DNA of 21,597 nucleotides from a virus, in IMG/VR virus record IMGVR_UViG_3300042308_000860, positions 1-21,597 of that record; one strand, given 5' to 3'. A program made the translations under genes and the position numbers. Shown in pieces: positions 7,095 to 13,598 of the stretch. The stretch's first letter is position 1; the number at the start of each line of letters is the position of its first letter. The notes under the pieces are model-generated. The model saw only the letters and a program-made list of their open reading frames with translations, was not told the DNA's origin and searched no databases.

Positions 7095-7534
7095 TGAGTT
7101 GGATTTGTAGATATTGTGGTAAAGATACCAAATGGATTGACATGGATTATTTAGTAGGTACTGACCATTTACAATGTGCATTAGAAAATAACAAAATGAA
7201 AACAAAATTAAAGATAACTAATCCCGAAAAGATTAATAGTAAAAATTTGTGTTTGGATGGTTCTACGATTGAAATATGTTATATGAAACATGAGGCACGT
7301 ACCAACGCATCGGACAATGAACCTTATACTTTATACAAATTCGCAGGAGTTAAAAATGGTTCGTCTAATCATCATACAATATTTGAAATACATACTGATA
7401 TTAAAAATGGTAAAGTTCAATTCAATATTTGGAATATTAATAAAAGTATGACTGTCGATAGTATACCTGTTGAGTTGGTAAAAGATAGGAATGAATTAAT
7501 AAATAGAATGATTGCAGAAGTCAAAAAATATTAA
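7094..7534 (+). CDS. Putative zinc-binding protein (146 aa)
   Basis: The start is set at ATG 7094, which overlaps the previous stop; an upstream in-frame ATG at 7064 would add ten residues inside the neighbour. Cys5-x2-Cys8 (CRYCGK) and His25-x2-Cys28 (HLQC) form a CCHC set typical of a small treble-clef or zinc-ribbon knuckle. The remaining 115 residues look beta-rich (SNHHTIFEIHTDIKNGKVQF) with a final helix. This could be an HNH-like remnant, but no catalytic HNH residues are seen, so only metal binding is proposed. Confidence 0.75.
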   Translation: MSWICRYCGKDTKWIDMDYLVGTDHLQCALENNKMKTKLKITNPEKINSKNLCLDGSTIEICYMKHEARTNASDNEPYTLYKFAGVKNGSSNHHTIFEIHTDIKNGKVQFNIWNINKSMTVDSIPVELVKDRNELINRMIAEVKKY

Positions 7535-7535
7535 T

Positions 7536-7916
7536 ATGAAAATAAAAGGTTGGGAAAAATTAAGTGGGATTACATATAAAGGTTATTGTATAGTTAACCC
7601 AATACACAATGCACATGAAACAAAGTATGAAGCAACAATATTAAATTTGAATTTACCACAAAAACCAAAATGGGAATTATCAGTATTGACACCACAACAT
7701 AAATTTATAGTAGGTGAAAATACCGCAGATGGTATATTTTTTATATCAATGTGGGATGATAATAAATTTAGTGCAACTCGTAAAATGAATAAACAAAAGA
7801 TGAAGTCTATTTCAAATTTTAGAGAAACATTTGAGGAAATGGTGGATGAAATATTGAAAATGCAATTAACATCGACACCAGTTAGTTATTCAATTGCAAC
7901 ACAATTATATAATTAA
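7536..7916 (+). CDS. Possible divergent member of the MLTIxN family (126 aa)
   Basis: The start is set at ATG 7536, 1 nt behind the previous stop. The N-terminus MKIKGWEKLSGITYKGYCIV follows the same plan as four other proteins in this window (8196, 8456, 10512, 11858): a short strand with I-K/N, then a K-L motif, then a run of beta-strands, then a C-terminal helix (NFRETFEEMVDEILKMQ) that follows a strand. Similarity is weaker than among the others. Function is unknown. Confidence 0.7.
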   Translation: MKIKGWEKLSGITYKGYCIVNPIHNAHETKYEATILNLNLPQKPKWELSVLTPQHKFIVGENTADGIFFISMWDDNKFSATRKMNKQKMKSISNFRETFEEMVDEILKMQLTSTPVSYSIATQLYN

Positions 7917-7931
7917 CATAAAATACATAAT

Positions 7932-8192
7932 ATGTCAAAGTTAAATGAAATAATAAATGGATGGGCAAATGTAGTTAAAGATAGAATAGGAACATTAGAC
8001 CCGAATATAAAACAAATGGCAGAGAATAGATTATTACTATGTAATGTATGTCATATGAGGATAAATAATACATGTAGTCCTAAAAATATAGGAATAAACG
8101 AAATAACAAAACAAGAAACAAAAGGATGTGGATGTAATATATCAGCAAAGACTTTAAGTCCTGAAAGTAAATGTCCACTAAGTAAATGGTAA
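7932..8192 (+). CDS. Cys-rich zinc-ribbon-like phage protein (86 aa)
   Basis: Six cysteines occur in a regular pattern: Cys37-x2-Cys40, Cys48, Cys66-x-Cys68 and Cys81, with the final segment CPLSKW. The order (ENRLLLCNVC...C...GCGCNISAKT...CPLSKW) is one I associate with a widespread family of small uncharacterised proteins in Bacteroidota phages that end in CPLxKW. The N-terminal helix (LNEIINGWANVVKDRI) may be a protein-contact surface. It most likely binds one or two zinc ions; the role is unknown. Confidence 0.8.
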   Translation: MSKLNEIINGWANVVKDRIGTLDPNIKQMAENRLLLCNVCHMRINNTCSPKNIGINEITKQETKGCGCNISAKTLSPESKCPLSKW

Positions 8193-8195
8193 ACA

Positions 8196-8462
8196 ATGTT
8201 AACAATAAATAATTTAGATAAAATAGTTAGGTACCCGATAGGATATTCCTTTCGTGTGAAATCAATGGTGTGTGGACATACAACTTATCATATTTCATTG
8301 ATAGATGGTAAAGGACAATATAGAGATTTAAAACTTAATCGTATAAAAAATAAACGAGGTAAATATACAATATCACATGGTAACTATTCTTTGTATTTGA
8401 AATTTTCAGACATACACAATTTAGATTTCTTTTGTAAACAAATAAAACGATTACTATGTTAA
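8196..8462 (+). CDS. MLTIxN-family protein A (88 aa)
   Basis: The protein begins MLTINNLDKIVRYPIGYSFR, continues with beta-strand-like stretches (TTYHISLIDGKGQYRDLKL) and ends SLYLKFSDIHNLDFFCKQIK. The opening and the closing LYL..SDI.NLD.F..QI pattern recur in the proteins at 8456 and 11858, and the first 12 nt of the gene (ATGTTAACAATA) are identical in all three. It is therefore one of a set of diverged paralogues. It is basic and likely a small beta fold plus one helix. Function is unknown. It overlaps the next gene by 7 nt. Confidence 0.75.
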   Translation: MLTINNLDKIVRYPIGYSFRVKSMVCGHTTYHISLIDGKGQYRDLKLNRIKNKRGKYTISHGNYSLYLKFSDIHNLDFFCKQIKRLLC

Positions 8463-8725
8463 CAATAAAAAACCCGCAAAAGTTAATCGGACAAGAATAT
8501 AACGAAGTGTTTAATATTATTGGAGTTAAAGAACATAAACAATTCTACGAATTTACATTAGGATATGATGCTACTATAAAACCGGCAGTAGAAACTATAT
8601 TACTACATAGAGAACAAACCGACAACGGAATGTATGTAATGGAATACAATAGTAAAACCCTTTGGTTAAATACGAATGAGTTTGATACAATAGATAAAAT
8701 TATCATTTGCATGCAGACTATCTAA
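8456..8725 (+). CDS. MLTIxN-family protein B (89 aa)
   Basis: It begins MLTIKNPQKLIGQEYNEVFN and ends TLWLNTNEFDTIDKIIICMQ, aligning with the paralogue immediately upstream over both ends; the gene also starts with the same 12 nt. A head-to-tail pair of related genes overlapping by 7 nt points to an old tandem duplication. It is the last gene of its unit: the stop is followed directly by the promoter at 8726. Function is unknown. Confidence 0.75.
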   Translation: MLTIKNPQKLIGQEYNEVFNIIGVKEHKQFYEFTLGYDATIKPAVETILLHREQTDNGMYVMEYNSKTLWLNTNEFDTIDKIIICMQTI

Positions 8726-8757
8726 TTTGGTAAAGTGAAAAATTTGTCGTATATTTA
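8726..8757 (+). promoter_or_regulatory. Promoter of the extended TTTGG family, directly before uvdE-like gene
   Basis: TTTG at 8726-8729 and TATATTTA at 8750-8757 are 20 nt apart; the whole element is nearly identical to the one at 16785-16816 (TTTGGTAA, then AAAAATTTGTCGTATATT). The predicted transcription start (about 8761-8763) falls on or next to the ATG at 8762, so the mRNA would be leaderless or nearly so. Confidence 0.8.
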
Positions 8758-8761
8758 CTAT

Positions 8762-9649
8762 ATGAATATAGGATATGCATGTATTAACCTTTCATTAGGT
8801 AAAAAGATTACAACGAATAGGACAATGGTCAAACGAACTTTCATAGCAAAGGGTATTGACTATGTATCGGATTTGGTATTGCAGAATGTTGCAGACCTCG
8901 AACGAATTATAGATTGGAATGAGGAAATGGGGATTAAAATGTATCGCATGAGTAGCGAGATGTTTCCGTGGGCAACTGAATATGAATTTGAACAATTAAA
9001 AGATTGGAAAGCAATACATACAATACTACAAAGATGTGGTGAGAAGGCAACAAAGTATAAACAAAGATTATCATTTCACCCAGGTCCGTTTAATGTATTA
9101 GTTTCACCAAAAGAAAGTGTAGTAGAAAATACAATAAAAGATTTAGAAGTGCATGGTAAAATAATGGACGCAATGAATTTATCCAAAACACCTTACAATA
9201 AAATTAATATACATTGCAACGGAGTATATGGTGACAAGATTGCAGCAATGGATAGATTTTGTACTAACTTTGACAAACTATCTAATTCAGTTAAGACAAG
9301 ACTAACAATAGAGAATGATGATAAGGCAAGTATGTATTCAGTTAAAGACTTAATGTATATTCATAATAAGATTAACATACCGATTACATTTGATTATCAC
9401 CACCACACATTTAACACAGGAGATTTAAGTGAACGAGATGCATTAAAGTTAGCAGTATCAACCTGGCCGAAAGGTATAACACCAGCAGTTCATTATTCCG
9501 AAAGTAAAGCATTACATGAAAACAATACAAAAGTCAAAGCACAAGCACATTCCGATTATATTGATACCATCCCCGATACATACGAATTGGACGTGGACAT
9601 TATGGTTGAAGCAAAACAAAAAGATTTAGCAATATTAAAATTTATATAA
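8762..9649 (+). CDS. uvdE: UV damage endonuclease, UvdE family (295 aa)
   Basis: UvdE enzymes are metal-dependent TIM-barrel nucleases that nick DNA 5' of UV photoproducts. Family landmarks are present in order: MNIGYACINLSL at the N-terminus, YRMSSEMFPW (61-70), LSFHPGPFNVL (His106), INIHCNGVYGDK (His151), LTIENDD (Glu184), FDYHHHTFN (Asp211, His213-215), PAVHYSES (His244), HSDYI (His263) and Glu284 near the end. The start is set at ATG 8762 because MxIGYACINLSL is the family N-terminus; the GTG at 8735 lies inside the promoter. The length is normal for bacterial members. One oddity is Ala242 two residues before His244, where the Thermus enzyme has a modified Lys. The gene is probably for repair of phage or host DNA after UV damage. 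Confidence 0.93.
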   Translation: MNIGYACINLSLGKKITTNRTMVKRTFIAKGIDYVSDLVLQNVADLERIIDWNEEMGIKMYRMSSEMFPWATEYEFEQLKDWKAIHTILQRCGEKATKYKQRLSFHPGPFNVLVSPKESVVENTIKDLEVHGKIMDAMNLSKTPYNKINIHCNGVYGDKIAAMDRFCTNFDKLSNSVKTRLTIENDDKASMYSVKDLMYIHNKINIPITFDYHHHTFNTGDLSERDALKLAVSTWPKGITPAVHYSESKALHENNTKVKAQAHSDYIDTIPDTYELDVDIMVEAKQKDLAILKFI

Positions 9650-9650
9650 A

Positions 9651-10220
9651 ATGAAAAACTTAATTATAATAGGACACCCTGATAAAAAGAGTTTCTGCTA
9701 CAATGGTATAATGAAAACCATTGAAGGATTTTTAAAACAAAATAAAGAGGAAACGTGTGTTATTGATTTATACAAAGAAAATATAACATTTGAATTTTCA
9801 AAAGATACAATCAAAAGATACAAAGAGTTAATAACTTGGGCAGATAGGATTTATATTATTTCTCCCGTATGGTGGTTTAGATGCACACCTGCAATGGAGG
9901 CATTCTTTGACCAAATATTTACACCAGGGTTTGCATATAAGTTTACACCCGTTACAAAAGTGTATGGTTATCCAACACCTCTATTGAGTGATAAAAAAGT
10001 TAGAACTTATTTGACACATGGAGCACCTGCATTGCCTGTATTAACAATGTATTTTAATTCAGTTAAATTGAGATTGGTTATGGGTGTGTATTCATTTGTA
10101 TTCGGTTGGTTTAAAACAAAGACTCGTCAATTTTGGAGTGTACCCTTTGTTTCTCAAAATGAAAGAATGGTATATTTGGAAAAGGTTAAACAGGATATTA
10201 GAAAAGATTTAAAAGGATAG
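9651..10220 (+). CDS. Flavodoxin-fold NAD(P)H:quinone-reductase-like protein (189 aa)
   Basis: The N-terminus MKNLIIIGHPDKKSFCYNGI matches the first strand and phosphate-binding loop of the NQO/KefF/MdaB flavodoxin-like family (I..GHP...SF...). SPVWWFRCTPAMEAFFDQIF (71-90) and TPGFAYKF (91-98) are the characteristic FMN/FAD-contact and dimer motif of that family, and THGAP (122-126) is the next flavin-contact loop. The length is typical. Such enzymes transfer two electrons from NAD(P)H to quinones or similar acceptors. The gene begins 1 nt after uvdE, so both are on one transcript. It is unusual in a phage and looks like an acquired metabolic gene. Confidence 0.88.
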   Translation: MKNLIIIGHPDKKSFCYNGIMKTIEGFLKQNKEETCVIDLYKENITFEFSKDTIKRYKELITWADRIYIISPVWWFRCTPAMEAFFDQIFTPGFAYKFTPVTKVYGYPTPLLSDKKVRTYLTHGAPALPVLTMYFNSVKLRLVMGVYSFVFGWFKTKTRQFWSVPFVSQNERMVYLEKVKQDIRKDLKG

Positions 10221-10221
10221 T

Positions 10222-10368
10222 ATGAAACGATTATTTGCAAAGTTAATAGAATATAGATTCACCGATACAGTAAATGGTAAGGCCGTTTTTCTATATGAAT
10301 GTAAAGATGGGACTCGTTTTCTTGCACATTCTAAATGGGAATCTTTATTTTTTTATGTTAAATTTTAA
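10222..10368 (+). CDS. Small hypothetical protein (48 aa)
   Basis: The frame runs ATG 10222 to TAA 10366-10368, 1 nt behind the reductase stop. The peptide (MKRLFAKLIEYRFTDTVNGK...) has a basic N-terminal helix followed by strand-like stretches (AVFLYECKDGTRFLAHSKWE) and a hydrophobic end (SLFFYVKF). It could be a small beta barrel or a peripheral membrane peptide. No family is recognised. Confidence 0.6.
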   Translation: MKRLFAKLIEYRFTDTVNGKAVFLYECKDGTRFLAHSKWESLFFYVKF

Positions 10369-10381
10369 AGATTGAAGTAAT

Positions 10382-10537
10382 ATGAAAATAATATACATGC
10401 AAAGAACAATTGAAATGATTGTTAAAAATGAAATTGAATTGTCAGCAGATAGTTTATTACACACAAAACCGACAAGAGTTGAAACACACAAAGAACAAAA
10501 CTATTTAGTATATGAGTTTGACAATAAAGAATTATAA
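10382..10537 (+). CDS. Small hypothetical protein (51 aa)
   Basis: ATG 10382 to TAA 10535-10537. The N-terminal half is a helix (MKIIYMQRTIEMIVKNEIEL), and the end is a strand with acidic tail (QNYLVYEFDNKEL). It overlaps the next start by 26 nt. No family is recognised; confidence rests on spacing and on filling the gap between two longer genes. Confidence 0.55.
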   Translation: MKIIYMQRTIEMIVKNEIELSADSLLHTKPTRVETHKEQNYLVYEFDNKEL

Positions 10538-10859
10538 ACAATTAGAAGGTTGGGCACATCACTACAAAGACTTTAGAATAGGTGAAGTGATTGAAACCGA
10601 AACGGAATATAGTTTTAGAGTTGCATATAATTCTATGCCATACACAATAAAAATATTTAGAACAAAACTTATTACAAACGAATATGAAATGGTATTGAGG
10701 GATGGTGCAGATATAACACAATACGGCAGAGAATGGATTGTAGGTAGAAAATTAAAATCATTAGAACTAACTGCATTAATATTTGAATCATTGATAGTAA
10801 AATGTAAACCAAAAGCAAAACAAACACAGGGTAATATAAATTTCAATAACCCGTTTTAA
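10512..10859 (+). CDS. MLTIxN-family protein C (115 aa)
   Basis: It starts MSLTIKNYKQLEGWAHHYKD, with the LTIKN-x2-(K/Q)-L core of the paralogues at 8196, 8456 and 11858, and has similar alternating beta stretches (EYSFRVAYNSMPYTIKIFRT). The C-terminal half includes LKSLELTALIFESLIVKCKP, a helix in the position occupied by the conserved helix in the others, plus an extra polar tail ending NINFNNPF. Function is unknown. Confidence 0.7.
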   Translation: MSLTIKNYKQLEGWAHHYKDFRIGEVIETETEYSFRVAYNSMPYTIKIFRTKLITNEYEMVLRDGADITQYGREWIVGRKLKSLELTALIFESLIVKCKPKAKQTQGNINFNNPF

Positions 10860-10869
10860 AACAAATAAT

Positions 10870-11121
10870 ATGAAAATAGAATTAGGATTTAGTTTTTTAA
10901 GTAAAAGAGAAACACTATTAGGATTGCAAATAACTACACATAACGGAGTGACTGCACAAAATGACACATTGTATAGTGAACGAGCGGTAGAGTTTAGTAT
11001 TGGTATTGTATTTGCAATATTAACAATAGGATTCGTTTCAATGGGTGAAAAGTTAGATATACCCGAAATGGATAATGTAAAGAGAGCGATGAAAGCTTTT
11101 GAAAACGAAATGGATAAATAA
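10870..11121 (+). CDS. Small protein with one membrane segment (83 aa)
   Basis: Residues 41-58 (EFSIGIVFAILTIGFVSM) form a probable membrane helix. The N-terminal 40 residues are beta-like (MKIELGFSFLSKRETLLGLQ) and the C-terminal tail is charged (DNVKRAMKAFENEMDK). No signal peptidase site is evident. No family is recognised. Confidence 0.7.
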   Translation: MKIELGFSFLSKRETLLGLQITTHNGVTAQNDTLYSERAVEFSIGIVFAILTIGFVSMGEKLDIPEMDNVKRAMKAFENEMDK

Positions 11122-11129
11122 AAAAGACA

Positions 11130-11657
11130 ATGGTAAATAGAATTGATGCATTAGCTCACGACGATACAAACGATAGGATAATTGCAAAATCATTTTTAGA
11201 AAATCAAGGTTGGTGGGATATCAAATTAGGTGGAAAATATGATTTGGATTTAGAAGTACCTAAATTTAAAAGAGGATGTGATATTGAAATGATTAACTAC
11301 GGAATGGATAGGTTTGAAAAACATAATCATTTTAGAATACCTGTTAGGAAATATAAATATTGGAGTGAATTGCCAACATACAAAGACAAAAACGAAAATG
11401 AAAAATACAATAAGTATCACGATTGGTATATAGATTATATTCAGTTTCTTAATAATGATTTGACTGAATTGCTTTGGTATAATTGGAAAACAATAAAACA
11501 CTACAAAGATAATTTATATATTGATAATACATTAACAAAACAATGGAGTGAACGAGAAAGTAGTTTTATAACAATACCCTACAATTATATAAAAGAATTT
11601 AGTGGAATTAAACATTATAAATTAATAAACGGATTATGGACAAGACAAATCAATTAA
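11130..11657 (+). CDS. Hypothetical protein, weak PD-(D/E)XK-like pattern (175 aa)
   Basis: The order DLDLEVPKFKRGCDIEM (Asp38, Asp40, Glu42, Asp51, Glu53), then NHFRIPVRKYKYW (67-78), recalls phage proteins of the PD-(D/E)XK nuclease fold in which an acidic pair is followed by an iPxRK-x2-YW segment. The canonical catalytic Lys after the second acidic residue is not seen, so activity is doubtful. The C-terminal half is Trp/Tyr/Asn-rich. There are no cysteines besides Cys50. The assignment is tentative; it may be an unrelated fold. Confidence 0.7.
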   Translation: MVNRIDALAHDDTNDRIIAKSFLENQGWWDIKLGGKYDLDLEVPKFKRGCDIEMINYGMDRFEKHNHFRIPVRKYKYWSELPTYKDKNENEKYNKYHDWYIDYIQFLNNDLTELLWYNWKTIKHYKDNLYIDNTLTKQWSERESSFITIPYNYIKEFSGIKHYKLINGLWTRQIN

Positions 11658-11854
11658 TAGGAGACTTTAAACAATTTATAACAATTGAAAGAAGGGAATT
11701 GAATCAATTACAAGGATTAGCAGATGAATTGATGGATAAGGGTAGTAAGATAGAAGATGCAGGAATGTATCAAAAGGGAATAGGTATAAACTATGCAATT
11801 GAATGGATAAAAGAAAATAATATCTACAATAAAGAATTTGAAATAAAAGGATAG
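11636..11854 (+). CDS. Small helical hypothetical protein (72 aa)
   Basis: ATG 11636 overlaps the previous gene by 22 nt. The protein is largely helical (LIGDFKQFITIERRELNQLQ; then KGIGINYAIEWIKENNIYN) with no cysteine or membrane segment. The pattern of two helices separated by a short turn resembles small four-helix dimers, but no family is recognised. Confidence 0.65.
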   Translation: MDKTNQLIGDFKQFITIERRELNQLQGLADELMDKGSKIEDAGMYQKGIGINYAIEWIKENNIYNKEFEIKG

Positions 11855-11857
11855 TAT

Positions 11858-12175
11858 ATGTTAACAATACAAAACTTAAATAAATTAAACAATAAAGGAT
11901 TGGGTAAGAAAAACTTTTATGTTGAAAGGATAACTGAACAATTTAGTATGGATAATAAAAACTTACTTGCAGTTGAACATCAATACAAATTTGAAATAAC
12001 CAATAGAAAATATGGTATAACAATTATATTGAATAGAGAACCGGCTCAATATAATGCATTAGGAACATATTTTACATTACATAGTAGTACGGGACATAAA
12101 TTGTATATATCAAAAGACGAAATTAGTAACATGGATATATTCATTGATAAATTAAGATTAGTTGCATTAGGTTAA
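11858..12175 (+). CDS. MLTIxN-family protein D (105 aa)
   Basis: It begins MLTIQNLNKLNNKGLGKKNF and ends KLYISKDEISNMDIFIDKLR, matching proteins A and B (LYL..SDI.NLD.F..QI and LWL.TNEFDTIDKI). The gene shares their first 12 nt. Between these ends it has an extra 20 or so residues in the beta region (YKFEITNRKYGITIILNREP). It is the last gene before the G-tract intergenic region. Function is unknown. Confidence 0.75.
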   Translation: MLTIQNLNKLNNKGLGKKNFYVERITEQFSMDNKNLLAVEHQYKFEITNRKYGITIILNREPAQYNALGTYFTLHSSTGHKLYISKDEISNMDIFIDKLRLVALG

Positions 12176-12201
12176 TACGAAACCACAAACCACGAACCGA
12201 A

Positions 12202-12225
12202 GGGGTGGGGGTTGGGGGTGAGTCG
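12202..12225 (+). repeat. G-tract motif, inverted partner of the C-tract at 20756
   Basis: Runs of 4, 5 and 5 G (12202-12205, 12207-12211, 12214-12218) are followed by TGAGTCG. The reverse complement matches 17 of 19 bases at 20756-20774. It lies in the gap 12176-12303, which has no gene and no recognisable promoter. The tract could form a two-tetrad G-quadruplex, or act in transcription termination. Confidence 0.7.
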
Positions 12226-12303
12226 TTTAAGGAAATTTTTTTGATAGTCATGCAAAGTCAAAAACAGTAATAAGATAGTAATAACAAATAAAACAATAGT
12301 AAA

Positions 12304-12447
12304 ATGGAAAAGATTAAAAAGATTTGGAATGTAATATGTGCACCAACGGCATTCTTTTTGGGTGGAATGTATATGTGGATAGGTGAAGTAGGATTAGGAT
12401 GTTTATTTATTCTATTCGCAACGAATGAAACAATTAAAAATGATTAG
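12304..12447 (+). CDS. Tiny membrane protein (47 aa)
   Basis: ATG 12304 to TAG 12445-12447. After a basic N-terminus (MEKIKKIWN) two short hydrophobic segments follow, about residues 9-25 and 28-40 (GLGCLFILFA), so it is likely a membrane hairpin. It is the first of six consecutive very short genes. No family is recognised. Confidence 0.6.
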   Translation: MEKIKKIWNVICAPTAFFLGGMYMWIGEVGLGCLFILFATNETIKND

Positions 12448-12448
12448 T

Positions 12449-12601
12449 ATGAATTTAGAAACTGATACAATAGGATTGACATACATACCCACATGCGTAA
12501 TATACAAAGGTAAAAGGTTTGAGACACCTGTATACCTTTCTACATTACAAAGTTGGGATTACATTGCGAGTATATTGAGAAGTGGTGAGTGGAATAAGTA
12601 A
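12449..12601 (+). CDS. Small hypothetical protein (50 aa)
   Basis: It begins 1 nt after the preceding stop. The N-terminus is strand-like (LTYIPTCVIYKGKRFETPVY) and the end helical (LQSWDYIASILRSGEWNK). It is soluble in appearance, unlike its neighbours. No family is recognised. Confidence 0.6.
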   Translation: MNLETDTIGLTYIPTCVIYKGKRFETPVYLSTLQSWDYIASILRSGEWNK

Positions 12602-12644
12602 AACAATTTTGAAGAACGAGATAAAATAAATTCAGCTAATAGTA

Positions 12645-12737
12645 ATGTATGTAAAGCAAACAATAATGTATATAGTATGTATAATGATAATGTATGTACT
12701 ATGGTTAAGAGACTATATAAAGAACAAAAATAAATAA
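12645..12737 (+). CDS. Micro membrane peptide (30 aa)
   Basis: ATG 12645 to TAA 12735-12737. Residues 6-21 (TIMYIVCIMIMYVLWL) form one hydrophobic helix, followed by a basic tail (RDYIKNKNK). The order and size are like phage single-helix peptides, but it is short enough to be chance. The 43 nt before it contain no other gene. Confidence 0.45.
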   Translation: MYVKQTIMYIVCIMIMYVLWLRDYIKNKNK

Positions 12738-12743
12738 ACAAAT

Positions 12744-12908
12744 ATGATAGGAATAATAGTAGTAATGATAGTAAGTGTAATAGTAATGTATAACCAACAT
12801 ACAAACTATATGAACGATAAAAAGAAAATAAAGGAATTAGAAGATATGCTGGATAGGTACTATAAGGAAAGAGAACAAAGATTAAAAGATAACGGATTAA
12901 TAAAATAA
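12744..12908 (+). CDS. Single-pass membrane protein with helical tail (54 aa)
   Basis: Residues 2-15 (IGIIVVMIVSVIVM) form a membrane anchor, and the rest is a charged helix (KKIKELEDMLDRYYKEREQR) ending in NGLIK. This anchor-plus-coil plan resembles small phage lysis-accessory or spanin-like proteins, but no lipobox or partner gene is seen. Its start is 6 nt after the previous stop. Confidence 0.6.
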   Translation: MIGIIVVMIVSVIVMYNQHTNYMNDKKKIKELEDMLDRYYKEREQRLKDNGLIK

Positions 12909-12911
12909 GAT

Positions 12912-13073
12912 ATGAATAACGAACTAAAAACAAAAGATGTATTAGAAGGGATATCGTTTATATTAATGTGTATTGCAATAATAGGATTGATGTGTGTACT
13001 ATATGAAGTAAAGGAATTAAAGAGGTTAACAAAGGATGCAAGAAACTTTAGGAGTATAACAAATCAAAAATAA
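12912..13073 (+). CDS. Single-pass membrane protein (53 aa)
   Basis: ATG 12912, 3 nt behind the previous stop. Residues 14-31 (ISFILMCIAIIGLMCVLY) are hydrophobic, followed by a basic helical tail (EVKELKRLTKDARNFRS). The same anchor-plus-charged-helix plan as the preceding gene suggests a functional or ancestral pair. No family is recognised. Confidence 0.6.
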   Translation: MNNELKTKDVLEGISFILMCIAIIGLMCVLYEVKELKRLTKDARNFRSITNQK

Positions 13074-13076
13074 GAT

Positions 13077-13256
13077 ATGAATAAGAATAGAAGGTTAAGA
13101 AGTCTAAATATTAAACCAACTAAAGAAGTTAAGGATAGAATATTTGCAATGATATATGAACAAATGTATAAAGACTTTGATACAATGTGTGCGTTCAATC
13201 GTATTCAATATTCAATCAATAGTATATCAAACGATACTATATCAAAATTAAAATAG
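13077..13256 (+). CDS. Small basic protein (59 aa)
   Basis: ATG 13077 to TAG 13254-13256; the last gene before the long non-coding region. The N-terminus is basic (MNKNRRLRSLNIKPTKEVKD), the middle helical (RIFAMIYEQMYKDFDTM) and the end polar. It could bind nucleic acid. No family is recognised. Confidence 0.6.
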   Translation: MNKNRRLRSLNIKPTKEVKDRIFAMIYEQMYKDFDTMCAFNRIQYSINSISNDTISKLK

Positions 13257-13463
13257 TAGTGTTAATTTGTGGGTGAAAGTGGTAAATTGTGTTAAAGAGT
13301 GTCAAAAGTTTTTATGTATCATTATAAACTACTAACATACTAACACACTACATAAACGAACATATCAATAAAAGTATATCAAACGAAGTCAATGTATCCT
13401 GCACATCCACGCTTTGAAAGTATTTTTTTCCCCTATACGAAAATACACCGAAAAATTTTCTGT

Positions 13464-13598
13464 TGTAGCACGGACCTGGTAGAAAAATATTCTGTCAAAC
13501 CCTTACTGGCAGTGGATTGCACGGATTTGGTAAAGTGAATTTATTTTAGTCCTCCTCTGAAACTCATTGGTGGCAAGGGTTTGACGGGTCCTGCTGTA
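13464..13598. repeat. Nested long inverted repeat / structured RNA candidate
   Basis: The inner arms GTCAAACCCTT (13494-13504) and AAGGGTTTGAC (13575-13585) are perfect 11-bp complements. Outside them TGTAGCA plus GGACC (13464-13470, 13472-13476) pairs with GGTCC plus TGCTGTA (13587-13598), allowing one bulged C and G-T wobbles. The arms enclose about 70 nt. A direct repeat GCACGGAYYTGGTARA occurs at 13468 and 13519, so the loop is itself related to one arm. Confidence 0.75.

Noticed and set aside
8735-8761. GTG start giving nine extra residues to the UV damage endonuclease
   Set aside because: These codons lie inside the promoter element, and the family N-terminus begins at the ATG at 8762.
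12559-12933. A 124-codon minus-strand frame with a very hydrophobic product
   Set aside because: It is the antisense of three small + strand genes. Its Leu/Tyr/Ser monotony arises from reading AT-rich coding DNA backwards, and all other genes are on the + strand.
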